Assembly (NCBI GenBank): GCA_033398695.1
Contig: CM065804.1
Coordinates: 39,013,501 to 39,077,500 of the forward strand
Reading direction: 5' to 3'
From: Orobanche coerulescens
Taxonomy: Eukaryota; Streptophyta; Magnoliopsida; Lamiales; Orobanchaceae
Length of the DNA stretch: 64,000 nt
Part shown: positions 33,946 to 45,037 of the stretch, in pieces
Position numbering within the stretch: position 1 is the stretch's first letter
Layout of the letters: each line of letters starts with the position of its first letter
Notes under the pieces: generated by a model
The model's database searches: none
What the model saw: only the letters and a program-made list of their open reading frames with translations
Told to the model about the DNA's origin: nothing
Position numbers and translations under genes: made by a program

Positions 33946-35190
33946 GTGAGTCAACTAGCCACCACGGTGAGCCGCATGGAGAGCCAAAATAGTGGGAAAT
34001 TGCCATCCCATCCTAAGCCGAACCTAAGGAACGTGAGTGCTGTAACTCTAAGGAGTGGGAAGCAGCTTAAGGAGCCTAAGAAGGTGGAGGAAGCTGAAAA
34101 CGAGGAGGAAAAATCCACTGAACAAATCAACACTAGGACACCCAGTGCAGAATCAGCACCCAGTGCAGAACTGCCAGATAGCAAGGTAAAGTCGTCCAAA
34201 ACTGCTCCTTTTGAGACTAACGAGTTACCTTTTCCATCTAGGGTCAAAAAGGCAGTGATCGTGAATAAAGAGAAGCAAATCCTCGACGTATTCCGAAAGG
34301 CTGAAATCAACATTCCCGACGCAGTTCAACAAATTCCAAAATACGCAAAGTTCCTTAAAGACTTATGCACCAGCAAACGAAGGCTAAAAGGGAACGAGAA
34401 GGTGGTGATGGGAGAAAATGTTTCCGCTGTATTCCAAAAGAAATTGCCACCAAAACGGGAAGATGCAGGTATGTTCGCTATTCCTTGTCAAATTGGAAAT
34501 AAGGGTTTTGAACGAGCTATGCTAGATTTAGGATCATCAATAAATGGTATGCCACGCTCTATATACACCTCCTTAAATCTAGGACCTCTTCGGGAAACAA
34601 GGATAATTATACAATTGGCGGATCGTAGCCTTGTGTATCCCGATGGGGTAATTGAGGACGTTCTTGTCCCAGTCAATAAACTTGTATTTCCAGCCGACTT
34701 CTACGTTCTTGATATGCAAAACGAGTCATCAAATTCAATACCTATTTTGTTAGGAAGACCATTTCTAAATACTGCCAATAACAAAATAGATGTTCGTGAA
34801 GGATCTCTCACGATGGAATTTGATGACCAAATCGTATGATTTAATATTTATGATGCTATGAAATTTCCTGAGGAAGATTGCTCTCTTTTTGCATTAAGCG
34901 TGATTGACCCTCTTTTCGAGGAAGTGTTTGAGTTGCATTGAGGAAGTGGTGCTTACTAAAAACTTGGAGGCTGATAAAGAAAATTATTTTGCGGAGCTTC
35001 AAAGAGAATTACAGCCAATATATGAGGAATTATATGGAAAAAGTGAACCAGAGTTAGCCTTCGATGAGCATCTCAAGGGAGGAAAGTTTTCAATAAACAC
35101 TCTGAGAAAGTTTGGTGTGGTTCAAGAAGATGAGTCATCAATCATACATTTATTGAGACCCATACCAAAACCTCCTTGGTGTGTTCACTA
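33946..35190 (+). pseudogene. Unit X2: Gag C-terminus, protease and terminal tail without pol
   Basis: An open frame of 297 codons (33946-34839) covers the VTLRSGKQL linker and protease (LDLGSSINGMPRS, ILLGRPFLNTA), ending at TGA where X1 has CGA. The tail resumes but has lost 'agtggtagactcga' near 34940, shifting frame, and then runs to 35190 (KNLEADKENYF ... RPIPKPPWCVH). RT, RNase H and integrase are absent. The natural end of this reading frame appears to be the stop at 35188-35190, because both X1 and X2 reach the same non-coding sequence after it. Confidence 0.8.
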
Positions 35191-35499
35191 AAAAGGGAAG
35201 TTCTTCGTCGAGCCAACGACGTAAAAAAAGGCGCTTGTTGGGAGGCAACCCAATTTTTATTTATTGCATTTTTTTTCTTTTCTCTCATCAGATTTTAGTA
35301 GTAAAAAAATATTTTTTATCCTGCCCTTTTTATTTTTCTTATTTCCGTTTTAAGTTTTTTTTCCTTGATTTCTCCCACTTAATTATTAAATTTTATTCCC
35401 TTTCCCCCTCATCTCAGTTATCTCCCTCCCCCGTTCGGTCGTCTTCTTCCCCCCTCCCCCCTGCTCGGTCTTCCCCGAACTGACCTATATCCCTCTCTC
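35191..35499 (+). other. Unit X2 post-protease non-coding stretch
   Basis: It has 'gggaggcaacccaa' near 35240, then T-rich and CT-rich DNA ('cccctcccccctgc'). I see no gene. Confidence 0.65.
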
Positions 35500-36055
35500 T
35501 TTTCCGCAGCCTCAAGAACAACCGTCGCCGATCGCTATGACCGGAAAGAGGAATATCAACCGGCCCCTGAGCCGAATCACTCAAAGCGGCATCCACCGGG
35601 TCAGCCTTCAAAAGGGGCGTAGCAACTCCAGGAATCACCGGGCCACAGCTTGAGGGACGAACCCACGCCATCTCCGCCCTCATCGACCGCACTGCCAGTC
35701 ACCAGCGACGATATGGCTCCTGAGCTAATCTATCAACTATTACCGCCGCCCCCTTTGTTACTCACAAGGTATGGAGCAGAGCAATTGAGCCCCAAATCAT
35801 CCGATGGGACCGGTTCGGAACACTCACCGAGGCCGAGCAGGAAAATGAGGCCGAGGCCAAGCAGGAAAATGAGGCCGAGCAGCAGCACGGCTTCACACAA
35901 GAGATACATGCGGTGTAAGCACAAGCCGAGCAGGAGATTCGGCTACGGAGGCCGAGCTGAGGCTCCAGATCGAGTAGCTTGAGGAGGGGCATCGCGCACT
36001 TCAAGCCAAGATGGATCGTTTGACCGAGCAGCTGGACGCTCTTCTCCCTCATTAG
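35500..36055 (+). pseudogene. Relic of a 3' additional ORF, unknown function
   Basis: I do not recognise this protein. It is higher in GC than its surroundings. Readable pieces are an IEPQIIRWDRFGTLTEAEQ segment followed by Glu/Gln/Ala repeats (about 35780-35920), and a C-terminal amphipathic coiled-coil-like end, LEEGHRALQAKMDRLTEQ, stopping at TAG 36053-36055. Breaks include an in-frame TAG near 35977 and at least two frame changes. It lies between the protease tail and the 3'UTR, where Athila/Tat elements can carry an env-like or other extra ORF. The other two 3'UTR copies begin inside its last codons. Confidence 0.5.
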
Positions 36056-37436
36056 CCCGGTGATTCCTACTCTAGACTTTTTACTATCCTTTATTTTTCC
36101 TTTTCTCTTCCTTCCTTTCTTTAGAGTCGTGTGCTAAATTTTAAGTTTGTGGAAGTTGGATTTGGAATGATTAATTGAATTGAGAATTGTGATGAATTTA
36201 AATTTGCGTCCTTAGCTAAATTTGTGTGATTGAATCAAGTTCGTATATTGGGATTTAAGTATGGCCTGACATAGGAGATGGGTATGATTGACTAGTTTGA
36301 TTTTAATTAGGGTGGTTCACTAGTCTTGATTTTGGATTTGGATAAAAGTGTGAGGGATACATGGCACAAGCCCTTTTTATTCGTGAGTTTTGAGTCGTAG
36401 AGCAAAATACACATATATAAATAATTATACATATACATGCTCACTATTTCTTCTTGTGGGGTCGAACGTGTTGTGTTCATACTAGAACTTAATCAATTAT
36501 TCATGTCAAGACTATGTTAGTGTTCTCATGCAGTAAAGTGATATAGGCAAATTAGGAATAACCCACTTGACTTATATTTTCCCACCTGGACATAATCACC
36601 ATTAGAAGCTCATATGAACCTAAGCCTTATTCTTTGATCCAGCACATTTTATTAGCCATTATCTATTTTTTGGTAAAAATTCATCCGTTTGAACCCTTGG
36701 TCAAGATTTGGTTGTGAATTAGGTGTATAACAAGTCAAGGGAAGGACGAGAAATTATCAAAAAGTGGGTGGTGAAGTGAAAAGAAAAAAGGTGCTGAAAC
36801 TAAGATGAAAAAAAATAAAGGTCGAAACAAAAAAAAAAAATATAATAAAAAAAATAGGGGGGAGGCCGTAAAAATACCCCCCTCGAATGTTGTTAAAGCC
36901 ACTGACCTCAATTGATCTTTCGTGGCTATGCAATGACATGTATGTACCCAAAAGGGTGCGAAAGGAATGACGGTGATTCATTGCTTGTAGGATTTGTTAT
37001 GTACTTAATTTCATGATTAGTCTTGACCAGCGAATCCTTTATTTATCCTTTTTATCCTACTCATACCTAAAGCCCCGCTACAACCATAAAAGCCCTTTTG
37101 ATTATATGCATGAGTTCATCTAAGTAGTGGAGATTTGATTTTTGTGCGAGCATGTGGTAATGACCCACCATGTTTTGACGTGAGTGATTGCTTAATAATC
37201 CCTATATCTACTTGAGCGAGAGTGACCCCTTGTGAGGCCATCAAATTTTCTCTCACTTGATGCTAATGAAGATGTTGAGATTAGTTGAGGTACTTTAATT
37301 TTCTTCATACTTGTTCATGATTATTTGTTCTCCCTTGAATATGGCTATCATCTTGGATTTTTCAATACATGCTTCTTGAATTTCTTTCACTCGAATTATG
37401 CTTGAGGACAAGCATTGGTTTAAGTTTGGGGAGACT
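36056..37436 (+). repeat. Athila/Tat-like 3' untranslated region, copy 2
   Basis: Homologous to 25585-26973, including the A-rich purine section and the G6/C6 inverted repeat (36854-36882). It ends in a polypurine-type tract before LTR X3. No gene is visible. Confidence 0.8.
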
Positions 37437-38951
37437 TGATAGGATGAAAATAGTTTGCTAAAATCATTGTTAATTATAAGGTTTTAATGAATTTTCTGTT
37501 GGCACAGTTGGTTATTTTCCATATATTTATATTTTGGATGCAATTTACTTCACTTGTCAATTTGTTGTTTAATTTAGGTGTTTGATGGAGTTTTTAAGTT
37601 TAAGGAATACTTTGGATCATCAAACGGACCAAGCCAAGATGATTTGGGCTTAAAATGAAGAAAATGTCGCGCGACACTGGGTGGCCCAGTGTCAGTTCGC
37701 TGACCCAGTGTCAGTCCTGTTACGAAAATAATCTTACTTGGGGCCTAAGAAACGACTCAAAAATCGCCCAATCAGTTCCACAAGGCAATAAATCGGTCCA
37801 TAGGCTGGGAAAAGGAATTGGAATAGAATTAGGAAGAAAGACTACAAGGAAATCAAAACTCAAGAAGGATAAGAAGGAAGGAGATCCAATTAAAGAAGGA
37901 AACTAAGAGATAAAGAATTATTATAAAAGGAGAGGAGGGCTGGACTTATTTTCATCTTTGATACCCAATTTTTACGGCTGGAGCAGAAGAAGAAAAGGGA
38001 CGGCCGAACCAATTCTCGCCGGAGCAACCGAGCCGTTTCCGACGTGCGAAGAAGAAGACTACACCGTTTGAATTTCTTTCTCCTCATGTCTATTATTAAT
38101 TTGCTATTTTCTAAAGCCAACATGTCCGTCTAATTTTTATTCTAGTTCTTAGTGAAGTTTGAAACCGTATTTGAATTATTCATGTTTTAATCCCGTAGCG
38201 TATTCTGAACTCGAATTCTCTTGAATTACTTTTGTGTTATTGAATTCACGACTATGCCATTTAATTTCTTGATTTGGTTTGGCCAACTAGATTAGGAGTT
38301 TGATGTCTTATGCTAGAAATTGAGTTGTAATCCGTAATTGTTGCAATTTTAATTTCACAAGTAGCAAACAATTGATTTTTCCCAATTGAGTAACACAAAA
38401 TCGAGATCCCTTAAGTCGAGCTTATGAACTTAATATCTTGCCTATTCCATTATTTTGGTTTTTAATGCATCTAGCGAGCGAGATTTGAAGAGCTTGTTTT
38501 GATTCCACCGCATAGATAGGTTCGATTAAAGAGCTTGTTTTAATTGAATAAACTTAAGAAATAATTGGGGTTAACAGAGATTGTTGTTGGCTTCGGAATA
38601 GGAGTTCATGAGATTAGAGAAGAGATAAGCGCTGCATTGAGACTTGAATTAATTCGAAACGTTGGATAACGGAGCTAAGAACTAGATTATTCCGTTAATT
38701 GATATTTTCAACTTTTTATTTCCTTGTTTATTTTATTTTATCTTATGCAATTTATTTTAGTTAAGATCAGAAACAAACCCCCCCTTTTTTTTATTTTATT
38801 TTAATTGCACAAAGTACTTAATCCTTAATTAGTATAATTGATTTACCGTTCTCCGTGGGATCGACCCTTACTTGCCGATACTACTAGTTAGTACAAGTAA
38901 GCCGAGGAAAATAAAAATAACTAATTTTGTCGCGTCACGACAGCGCGGTCA
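37437..38951 (+). repeat. Athila/Tat-like LTR X3
   Basis: 1515-bp LTR, TGATAGGATG...GCGGTCA. It has the U3 hairpin (37673-37693) but one fewer direct repeat than X1, and a TATA box at 37922-37928. Confidence 0.88.
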
Positions 38952-38957
38952 AAATTT

Positions 38958-38975
38958 TGGCACCGTTGCCGGTGA
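38958..38975 (+). other. Primer binding site of unit X3
   Basis: TGGCACCGTTGCCGGTGA: tRNA-Asp type with two substitutions. About 35 bases further on the copia element interrupts the leader. Confidence 0.75.
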
Positions 38976-39009
38976 ATGGTTTTAAATTAATTTTACTTAT
39001 TTTGGGTTA

Positions 39010-39014
39010 AAAAC
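39010..39014. repeat. Target site duplication, left copy (copia)
   Basis: AAAAC here and at 46192-46196 flank the element. The uninterrupted target is seen at 28520-28530 and 32560-32580 ('gttaaaaactttctgc'). Confidence 0.9.
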
Positions 39015-40172
39015 TGTTGGCCACTTAAGTATACTGGATACAGTTTGGAAAAGTAGTTTAAACAACAAACTGTACGGAATCTAAATCTGAGTGCGTAGCG
39101 GAAGTCTTGGATACAGTTAGTTGCCGTGGATACAGCAACGAAGTATTTGGTGTATACTTAATATATCACAGTAATTTCAAACAGTAAAAGCTGAAGGTAA
39201 ATGACACAGTAATTTAAGTGGTTCGAGGTAAACCCCTCTACGTCCACTGGTCCTCCACACAAGAGTAAAAAGTTTATTATATAATTACTGCGTACACAAC
39301 TACGTAATTATAAACAAACCTATCCTTGTATCGTTCACACAGATTGATACAAAGAATGTCACTTTCAACCGTTCACACAGATTGGTTAAAGCTTCCTTCT
39401 TGACTAGCTTCTTCACACAGTTCCAAAGCTTCGTCCTTATTCGTCCCACACAGGTCAGAATAACTTGTTGAGTTCACACAGAGCTCGGTTTTTACACAGA
39501 GGTAAAAGGTAGGTAACCAGGTAAGAACAGCAGCTTTCAATATCAAGATCTTGAGCTGATGATGGCTGTTCTTGATGTTGAGCACTGTATATCTCTTTCG
39601 TTCTAAATAGCAGTATGCTTTGGAGATATGTTTGCTCTGATGATAACTTTGATAGCTTTGAGAGTTAGGTTACTTCGATTGGTAACTGATCTTCAATGTC
39701 TTCAAGGATATATATAGTCTCTGAAGAAAGTATCCGTTGAGATGTATCCGTTTGAATAAGATGTCCTTCAACGGGAATATGACATGATCCGGATTTCGCG
39801 GGATTCTGAAGATCTGAAGACTGACAGTATTTAAATACTTTATCCTTGAGTATTTAAATACTTCTTTGTTTAACGGAACTTGACTTGTGTTCTTTCTTGT
39901 CCTTTTGTGAACTGTATGGAAGATGACTGTATTTAGGGCATCGAGACAGTTTCCATACTTGGTCTTTTACAAGTTTTCTTGCAGTCTTGTGAGCTTCACT
40001 TATGCTGATTCAAGGCAGGTCTTCGATATAGGATAAAGCCTTGAAGCCTCGATACAGTTTTCCTTTACTGTATTTGGCATATATGTCAAAACCTTCTCAA
40101 TAACAAATAACAATCGATACAGGGATCGGGTATCCCGGCTGATTTGATACAGGGTGATTGTTTTTCCCAACA
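39015..40172 (-). repeat. Copia 3' LTR
   Basis: 1158 bp, next to the polypurine tract, so it is the 3' LTR of the minus-strand element. Minus-strand TATATATA lies at 39709-39716. The short words GATACAG and CTGTAT recur many times across the LTR and the adjacent internal DNA. Confidence 0.92.
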
Positions 40173-40189
40173 ATTTCCCCCTTTTTGAC
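40173..40189 (-). other. Copia polypurine tract
   Basis: On the minus strand this reads CAAAAAGGGGGAAAT directly before the LTR start TGTTGGG. Confidence 0.88.
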
Positions 40190-40668
40190 AATTTGCCAAG
40201 ACCTTCTTACTTAACTCTTCGAGTCTTCTTGATGATGCCAAAACCTTCTTTCATGAAGCATTCTTCTTCGATGACTTTCTGGCAGATTTCTTGGTCTTTT
40301 GTCAATAGGTCTGACTTAGTGACTTAGTCTACAATAATGAACTGCTCGCAGGCACGTTCGATACAGTTTACAACTTAAGCCTATGATTGGCGCGCAGGCA
40401 CAATCTTACAATGTATTCTAAGTTTACAAGGGAAATTATGAACTGTTCGTAGACTAGTTCGTACAGCTTATTTTTCAATCAAGTTTATCTAACTTGAGAT
40501 TCCTATCAAACAATTTTAAGTAATCATACATAAACACAATAGATTACGAGTTGTAATCTTTCAAGACAAACAAACTATTTTATTGATATTCAAAATGATT
40601 GAGTACAAAGTTTGCTGTTTCGAATAGAAATTACAAAAACAAAAGTAATATACATAAATTTCATCTCC
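40190..40668 (-). other. Copia 3' untranslated stretch
   Basis: AT-rich DNA between the additional ORF and the polypurine tract. No coding frame or RNA gene is seen; it carries a few more GATACAG-like words. Confidence 0.6.
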
Positions 40669-42442
40669 TTATTTATAATCCGCATGCCTCCATGGTCTCT
40701 TTCCTTGCTCGTACTCGGTGCCGCGCCACCAGTTTTGAAGTGAATCATTGCCTCGTTCCTGGTAAATCGCTCTTCCTTCATATGAACGATCAAAGGCAAG
40801 TATCCAATCTTCTGGATGGGTGACCCGATCTCCTCTTCTATGTTTTGATTTCATTTCAATTTGGAGAGGGAGTTTACCTTCTTCTAGCATCTTTGAAAAT
40901 TTATCTGCCGCTTCCGCTAACGTTTTATAATTTTTGAAGATGGCGGATTCCCTGATGAGTCTGACAAAATATCTCATCAGTTCATTCTTCCTCCAGTGCT
41001 TCACTTCGTCGGCAGTTGGGTTGCGGTTGGTCGGCAGACGTATTTCCGAAGGTCTTTGGATAAGAGTTTGCCAAGGGACATTTGGGTCATGGAATTCCGG
41101 TCTGGAGCCTTAAATTCTAAAGCTTTGGGATTGAGGTGCTAGCTTGTTCAATTCGGCGGTGATACTGTTCTGAGCAGCCTCAAATTCCCTTTCCTGTTGC
41201 AGTCTTATTCTCCTTGCAGCTTCTCGTGCCTCTTCCCCCTTTTTGGCTTCATCAAGACTTTGCAGGATTTCAAGAGCGGCGTCTGTTTGGTCTCGATCTT
41301 TGGTTATTCTTTCAACAAGGGAGGAAAGAGTCTGCGACATTTCTTGAATGCATTTGTCGTGAGCACGCACCGAGAGCCGTTTCTCAATCATTGCACAGCG
41401 ATCTTGGCTTCAAAGAATCCTTGTCTTTGTAGCTTCCTCCTTCAGCAGTTGCTCTTGTTTATCTTCCATGATCTTCAAGGCTTGCTTGAACACTTCTGGC
41501 AGAAGAATGAATGCGTCGACAACTCGAGATACTTCGTGTTGAAGAGTTGTCATTTCTTCTACGGCAGAGGTGTGCATCCAATTCAGTGCCTTTTCAACGG
41601 AATGTAGAGCGTTTACTGCATCTTGGATAAATACAGTCTGAAGGCCAAGAGCTCGCAGGCGCTCTTTACGTGCAGCAGAGATAGGAGAGTCAGTCTGGGC
41701 GAAGTCTTCAGCGCCGTTCAACCTCCTTACATTCACGGATGGACGTGAAGTAAGTTGGACATCCTCAGGTTCAGTACCGTCCTCGGATTCCAAGGTTGCA
41801 GGGGAGGGAGCAGCTTCCTGTGGTATGGCGACAGTTGGTTCAGAAGCGTCCTGTGGCGAAGGTTCTTCGGCAGATACGGATGCAGGAGGGACTGAATCCT
41901 CCTGTTGGCTTGCAGGAATGGCTTCTTCGGTCGCAACAGGCTAGGGTGTCTGTTCCAAAATTTCTTGATCTTCCTCGACTGGAGGGACTGATTCCTCCTG
42001 TTCAGGAATGTTCTCCGGCTGTGGCGAAGGGGGATTGGCTTGGGTTGAAGGCCCTTCGTCTTTTCTGGGTGGAGAGGCGGCTCGGGCTTCAGCCTCTTCA
42101 CGGCTCACTCTCAGACCTGCTTGAAGAGCATCGTCGTCATCGTCTGAGTCATGTCGTCATCGTCTTTTGGATTGATGGGAGAGTCCTCTGACTTCTTCTT
42201 TCCTTTTCTTCTGGCGTCAGATTTGTGCAGCAGGTGGCTTTCGATGAGATCCTTGCAAGAAGCGTTGTCCCATCGAAGCAGGGCCTCAATTTCAGTTGAG
42301 TCTGTTACTTCGGAGACGAATCGCTCTTCATGGCTCCATTCGCTCCAGTTGTACAGTGTGTCGTACGGAGCTAGCCTATAGCCTTTCCATTGCAGAAATC
42401 TTTCGTACGCTTGTTCAATTTGAACCGAAAGAAGTGTTTGAT
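40669..42442 (-). pseudogene. Copia additional ORF, C-terminal part (coiled coil)
   Basis: It continues the additional ORF in several frames. Order on the minus strand: a segment with WKGYRLAPYDTLYNW and RFVSEV (about 42390-42290), a Pro/Glu-rich linker (about 42100-41800), a helical region with VNVRRLNGAEDF and many heptad-like Leu (41793-41410), a charged coiled-coil (41391-41110, EEAREAARRIRLQQEREFE), and a basic Trp-containing C-terminus (41004-40669, HPEDWILAFDRSYEG). Breaks are stop codons near 41410 and 41945 and frame changes. I do not recognise a known enzyme. A structural or chromatin-related role would be speculation. Confidence 0.6.
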
Positions 42443-43768
42443 TTATAATCGAGTCAGGGAGGGACTTCGAATAACGTCTGGAGACGCTGTTTCGAGGGAT
42501 TCCGGTACAGGTATGGGATCCTGTACGAAAGATGGACTCCTTGCAGGGGATGGTGCCCCGAAGGAAATTGGATCCTGTACGGGTGTGGGATCCCGTAGAG
42601 GAGAAGTAGCTTTTGGCTCCGAATGGGCAGCCGACTCGCTAAAGTCTTGAATGTTGGCAGATGTCTCTATATCCGTCGTAGCCGCCAAAGGCTCGGGATC
42701 TACTGTCGATGCAGTAGGAGACACCTCTTCCACAGGGGTTGGGCCCTGGGGTTCTTCAGTGGGTTGCGCCACGGGCGAGACATCCTCGGAGTGCTTGGTT
42801 TTGATTTTTGAGTGCCTCCTGAGTCTCTTCTTCAACTTCTCACCAGCAGAGTGCTTCTTGCTGTGAGAACGCTTGCGCTTCTTCTTTGAAGATTCCATTT
42901 CAGGGACCTTCACGGTTTCATCTCTTGGGTTGGCAGAAATAGGCATGTGCCTGGTTCTCGGGTGATTGGAATGCATGGTGCTCTGGTTATAAGCAGTGGG
43001 CTTGACGCCTCCTAAATATATCCGTGAGCTATTTTTCTTGGTGTCGGCGGATTGCGTCAGTCCGCACCTCGTCAGAATGTAGTTCAGCATTAAACCAAAG
43101 GATTTCTTTTGGGTGGCAGGTTTGCACACCTCTTCTTGAAGACGTTTCAGAATGATTTGGCACCAATTGACCTTTTCACAGGTCAAAATGGCTACCATCA
43201 TTCTGAACCTTAGGTTCGTGCACATCTCGAACGCACCGGTTCGATTTTCAATGATCCTGGAACAAAAGTCATGGAGATAAACGAAATGAAGAAGAAAATT
43301 TTTCTTGTGACAAGTGGTTGTCACCATATCCACCACTTTGGACCCGGTAAATATTCCATAAAACTGGGTAATAAGCTCTTGAGACCCAAACGTCTCAAGC
43401 TGGTCCATGGTCAGGCCGTCGGCGGGCAGCCTGTAGATTCTCTGGAGTAAATTGCGATTGATGCAGATTTCCACTACTTGGACTGTTGCAGTGATGTCAG
43501 CAACATGTCCTCCCTGAGCTAGTGATAGAAAACGAACGGCGGCATTGAGGTAGAATTCCTCAACCAGATGGGCGTCGTATTTGTCGGCGGTTTTGCTCCC
43601 GAAGCGATAGAGACCTTGTTGTTCAAGACGAGTAATGATATACTCCATCGGTTCTGAGTCATTGATTTCCGCGAGAATACGCTCGATGATGACAGGTTTC
43701 GAGAAGATCCGGCCATCAATGATGTTGGAGGTTTTCTTCAGAACGGGGGAAGAAGATTGACTAGCCAT
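42443..43768 (-). pseudogene. Copia additional ORF, N-terminal part
   Basis: 441 codons from ATG 43768 (MASQSSSPVLKK). Residues about 15-255 form a globular region rich in Leu and aromatic residues (EEFYLNAAVRFLSLAQGG, HFVYLHDFCSRI, CEKVNWCQIILKRL). This is followed by a very basic, nuclear-localisation-like stretch (KKKRKRSHSKKH, near 305) and a Pro/Glu/Thr-rich tail. The globular part resembles hypothetical plant proteins often found inside retroelements, a recollection I cannot check here. It lies in sense after RNase H, where Sireviruses carry an extra ORF. The frame ends at a stop where a shift probably joins the downstream part. Confidence 0.65.
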
Positions 43769-44285
43769 GGATGTTTTCTTAAAACAAAGGTGGAAGAAAA
43801 CAGTAGAAATTCGCAGTGAATATGCAGAAAATATGTAGTCGCTTGCTTGAGATCTCTTGTAATTGCGAAGCGTAAAGAGTCTCTAATGGCAGATCTGATC
43901 CTTTTATACTTGGGCGCGAAATAGGGTTTTGCAAAGTACGAATGGTCAGATTTTAAGGGATGGGAACCGGTTTTGAAATCAACGGTCAAGATGGATTGAG
44001 TGTAACTGGTACGCTAATCCATTAAAGGGTTTTTAAAATACAGCGGGTCCCACTTCTGACATAGGTTGATACCCTAAATGCCTAAAACGGCGGTTTAAAA
44101 ATAATAAACAATTTAAAAACATCGCGGCTTTTGAGATTCAGTTGTCCAGATGTCGTGTAAGGCATTTAATGAACATGACGTTTGACATAAAAACAGGGCA
44201 CGTGGACAAAAATTATTTTAAAAGGAAATAATATTATATTATATACTGAATCGAAATCCTATAGTATGTGCTGTTCTCCGCGTCG
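43769..44285 (-). other. Copia spacer before additional ORF
   Basis: AT-rich spacer between the internal purine tracts and the additional ORF. It would be the leader of the additional ORF. No other feature is seen. Confidence 0.5.
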
Positions 44286-44520
44286 ATACAGCGTTCCCCC
44301 TTAAAAAGGTACTAATAGGTTTTAAATTCCATACAGCAATATTTGGATTAATGCTGTATTCAAGGGTCCTACAGTATTCCCCCTTAATTATTGCACACAC
44401 CAGCTGTAGGATTCATATGACTTCGTTCGCTACAGTACTGTATTGATGATTCTGAGTGTACAGATAATTAATGTTAGATACTGTATTCACGGGTCTTACA
44501 GCATTCCCCCTCAATTGTTG
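44286..44520 (-). repeat. Three internal polypurine-tract-like repeats in copia element
   Basis: On the minus strand AAGGGGGAA or AGGGGGAA occurs near 44295, 44380 and 44508. Two of them are each followed by 'ctgtag' or 'ctgtaag', 'accc' and 'tgaatacag' in the same order. Repeated purine tracts between pol and the 3' LTR are known in Sireviruses. Confidence 0.7.
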
Positions 44521-44540
44521 AGTAAAAACAGTAAATTTAC

Positions 44541-45023
44541 TTACAGTGAGTCTGGCTGAAGTATTCCCAATTCTGTTCTTAGCATGTTGAATCTTGCTGT
44601 GTCGAGAGGCTTGGTGAAAATGTCGGCCAGCTGGATGTCTGTATGAACTTTTTCCAGGCGAACATCCTTGTTCTCGACATGATTCCTGATGAAATGATGC
44701 TTCATGTTGATATGTTTAGTGCGCGAGTGCAAAGCGAGTTGTGCGTGATTGCAATTGCACTCGTGCTATCACACATGATTGGAGTCTCTCTAGCATCGAT
44801 TCCATAATCGACGCTTGTTGCCGCATCCAAAGGATCTGCATACAAAGCCTACCAAAGACATAGTACTCTGATTCAGCTGTGGAAAGAGAGTTAGCCAATT
44901 GCTTCTTACTGAACCAAGAAACGAGTCTAGGTCCAAGAAAATGACAAGTTCCACTTGTACTCTTCCTATCTAGCTTGCAGCCTCCGAGATCCGAGTCGCT
45001 GTATCCAACTAAATCGAATCCGA
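44541..45023 (-). pseudogene. Copia RNase H remnant
   Basis: Two frames in register with Ty1/copia RNase H: the N-part GYSDSDLGGCKLDRKSTSG with catalytic Asp and LSTAESEYY (45036-44716), then the C-part SRTKHINMKHHF, VHTDIQLADIFTKPLD and a stop at 44541. A frameshift near 44760-44720 separates them. The coding sequence starts within about 30 bases of the PBS, so gag, protease, integrase and RT were removed in one step. As the second half of a pol gene it cannot act alone. Confidence 0.88.
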
Positions 45024-45035
45024 GCTCTGATACCA
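45024..45035 (-). other. Copia primer binding site
   Basis: Minus strand TGGTATCAGAGC, complementary to initiator tRNA-Met, two bases after the LTR end. Confidence 0.92.
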
Positions 45036-45037
45036 CT

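Noticed and set aside
35414..35692. 92-codon minus-strand ORF
   Set aside because: It is opposite to the element's coding strand and lacks recognisable features; the plus-strand relic explains the region better.
44286..44520. Second solo LTR or additional element inside copia
   Set aside because: The repeated motifs are purine tracts with short shared flanks only; there are no TG...CA ends or TSD.
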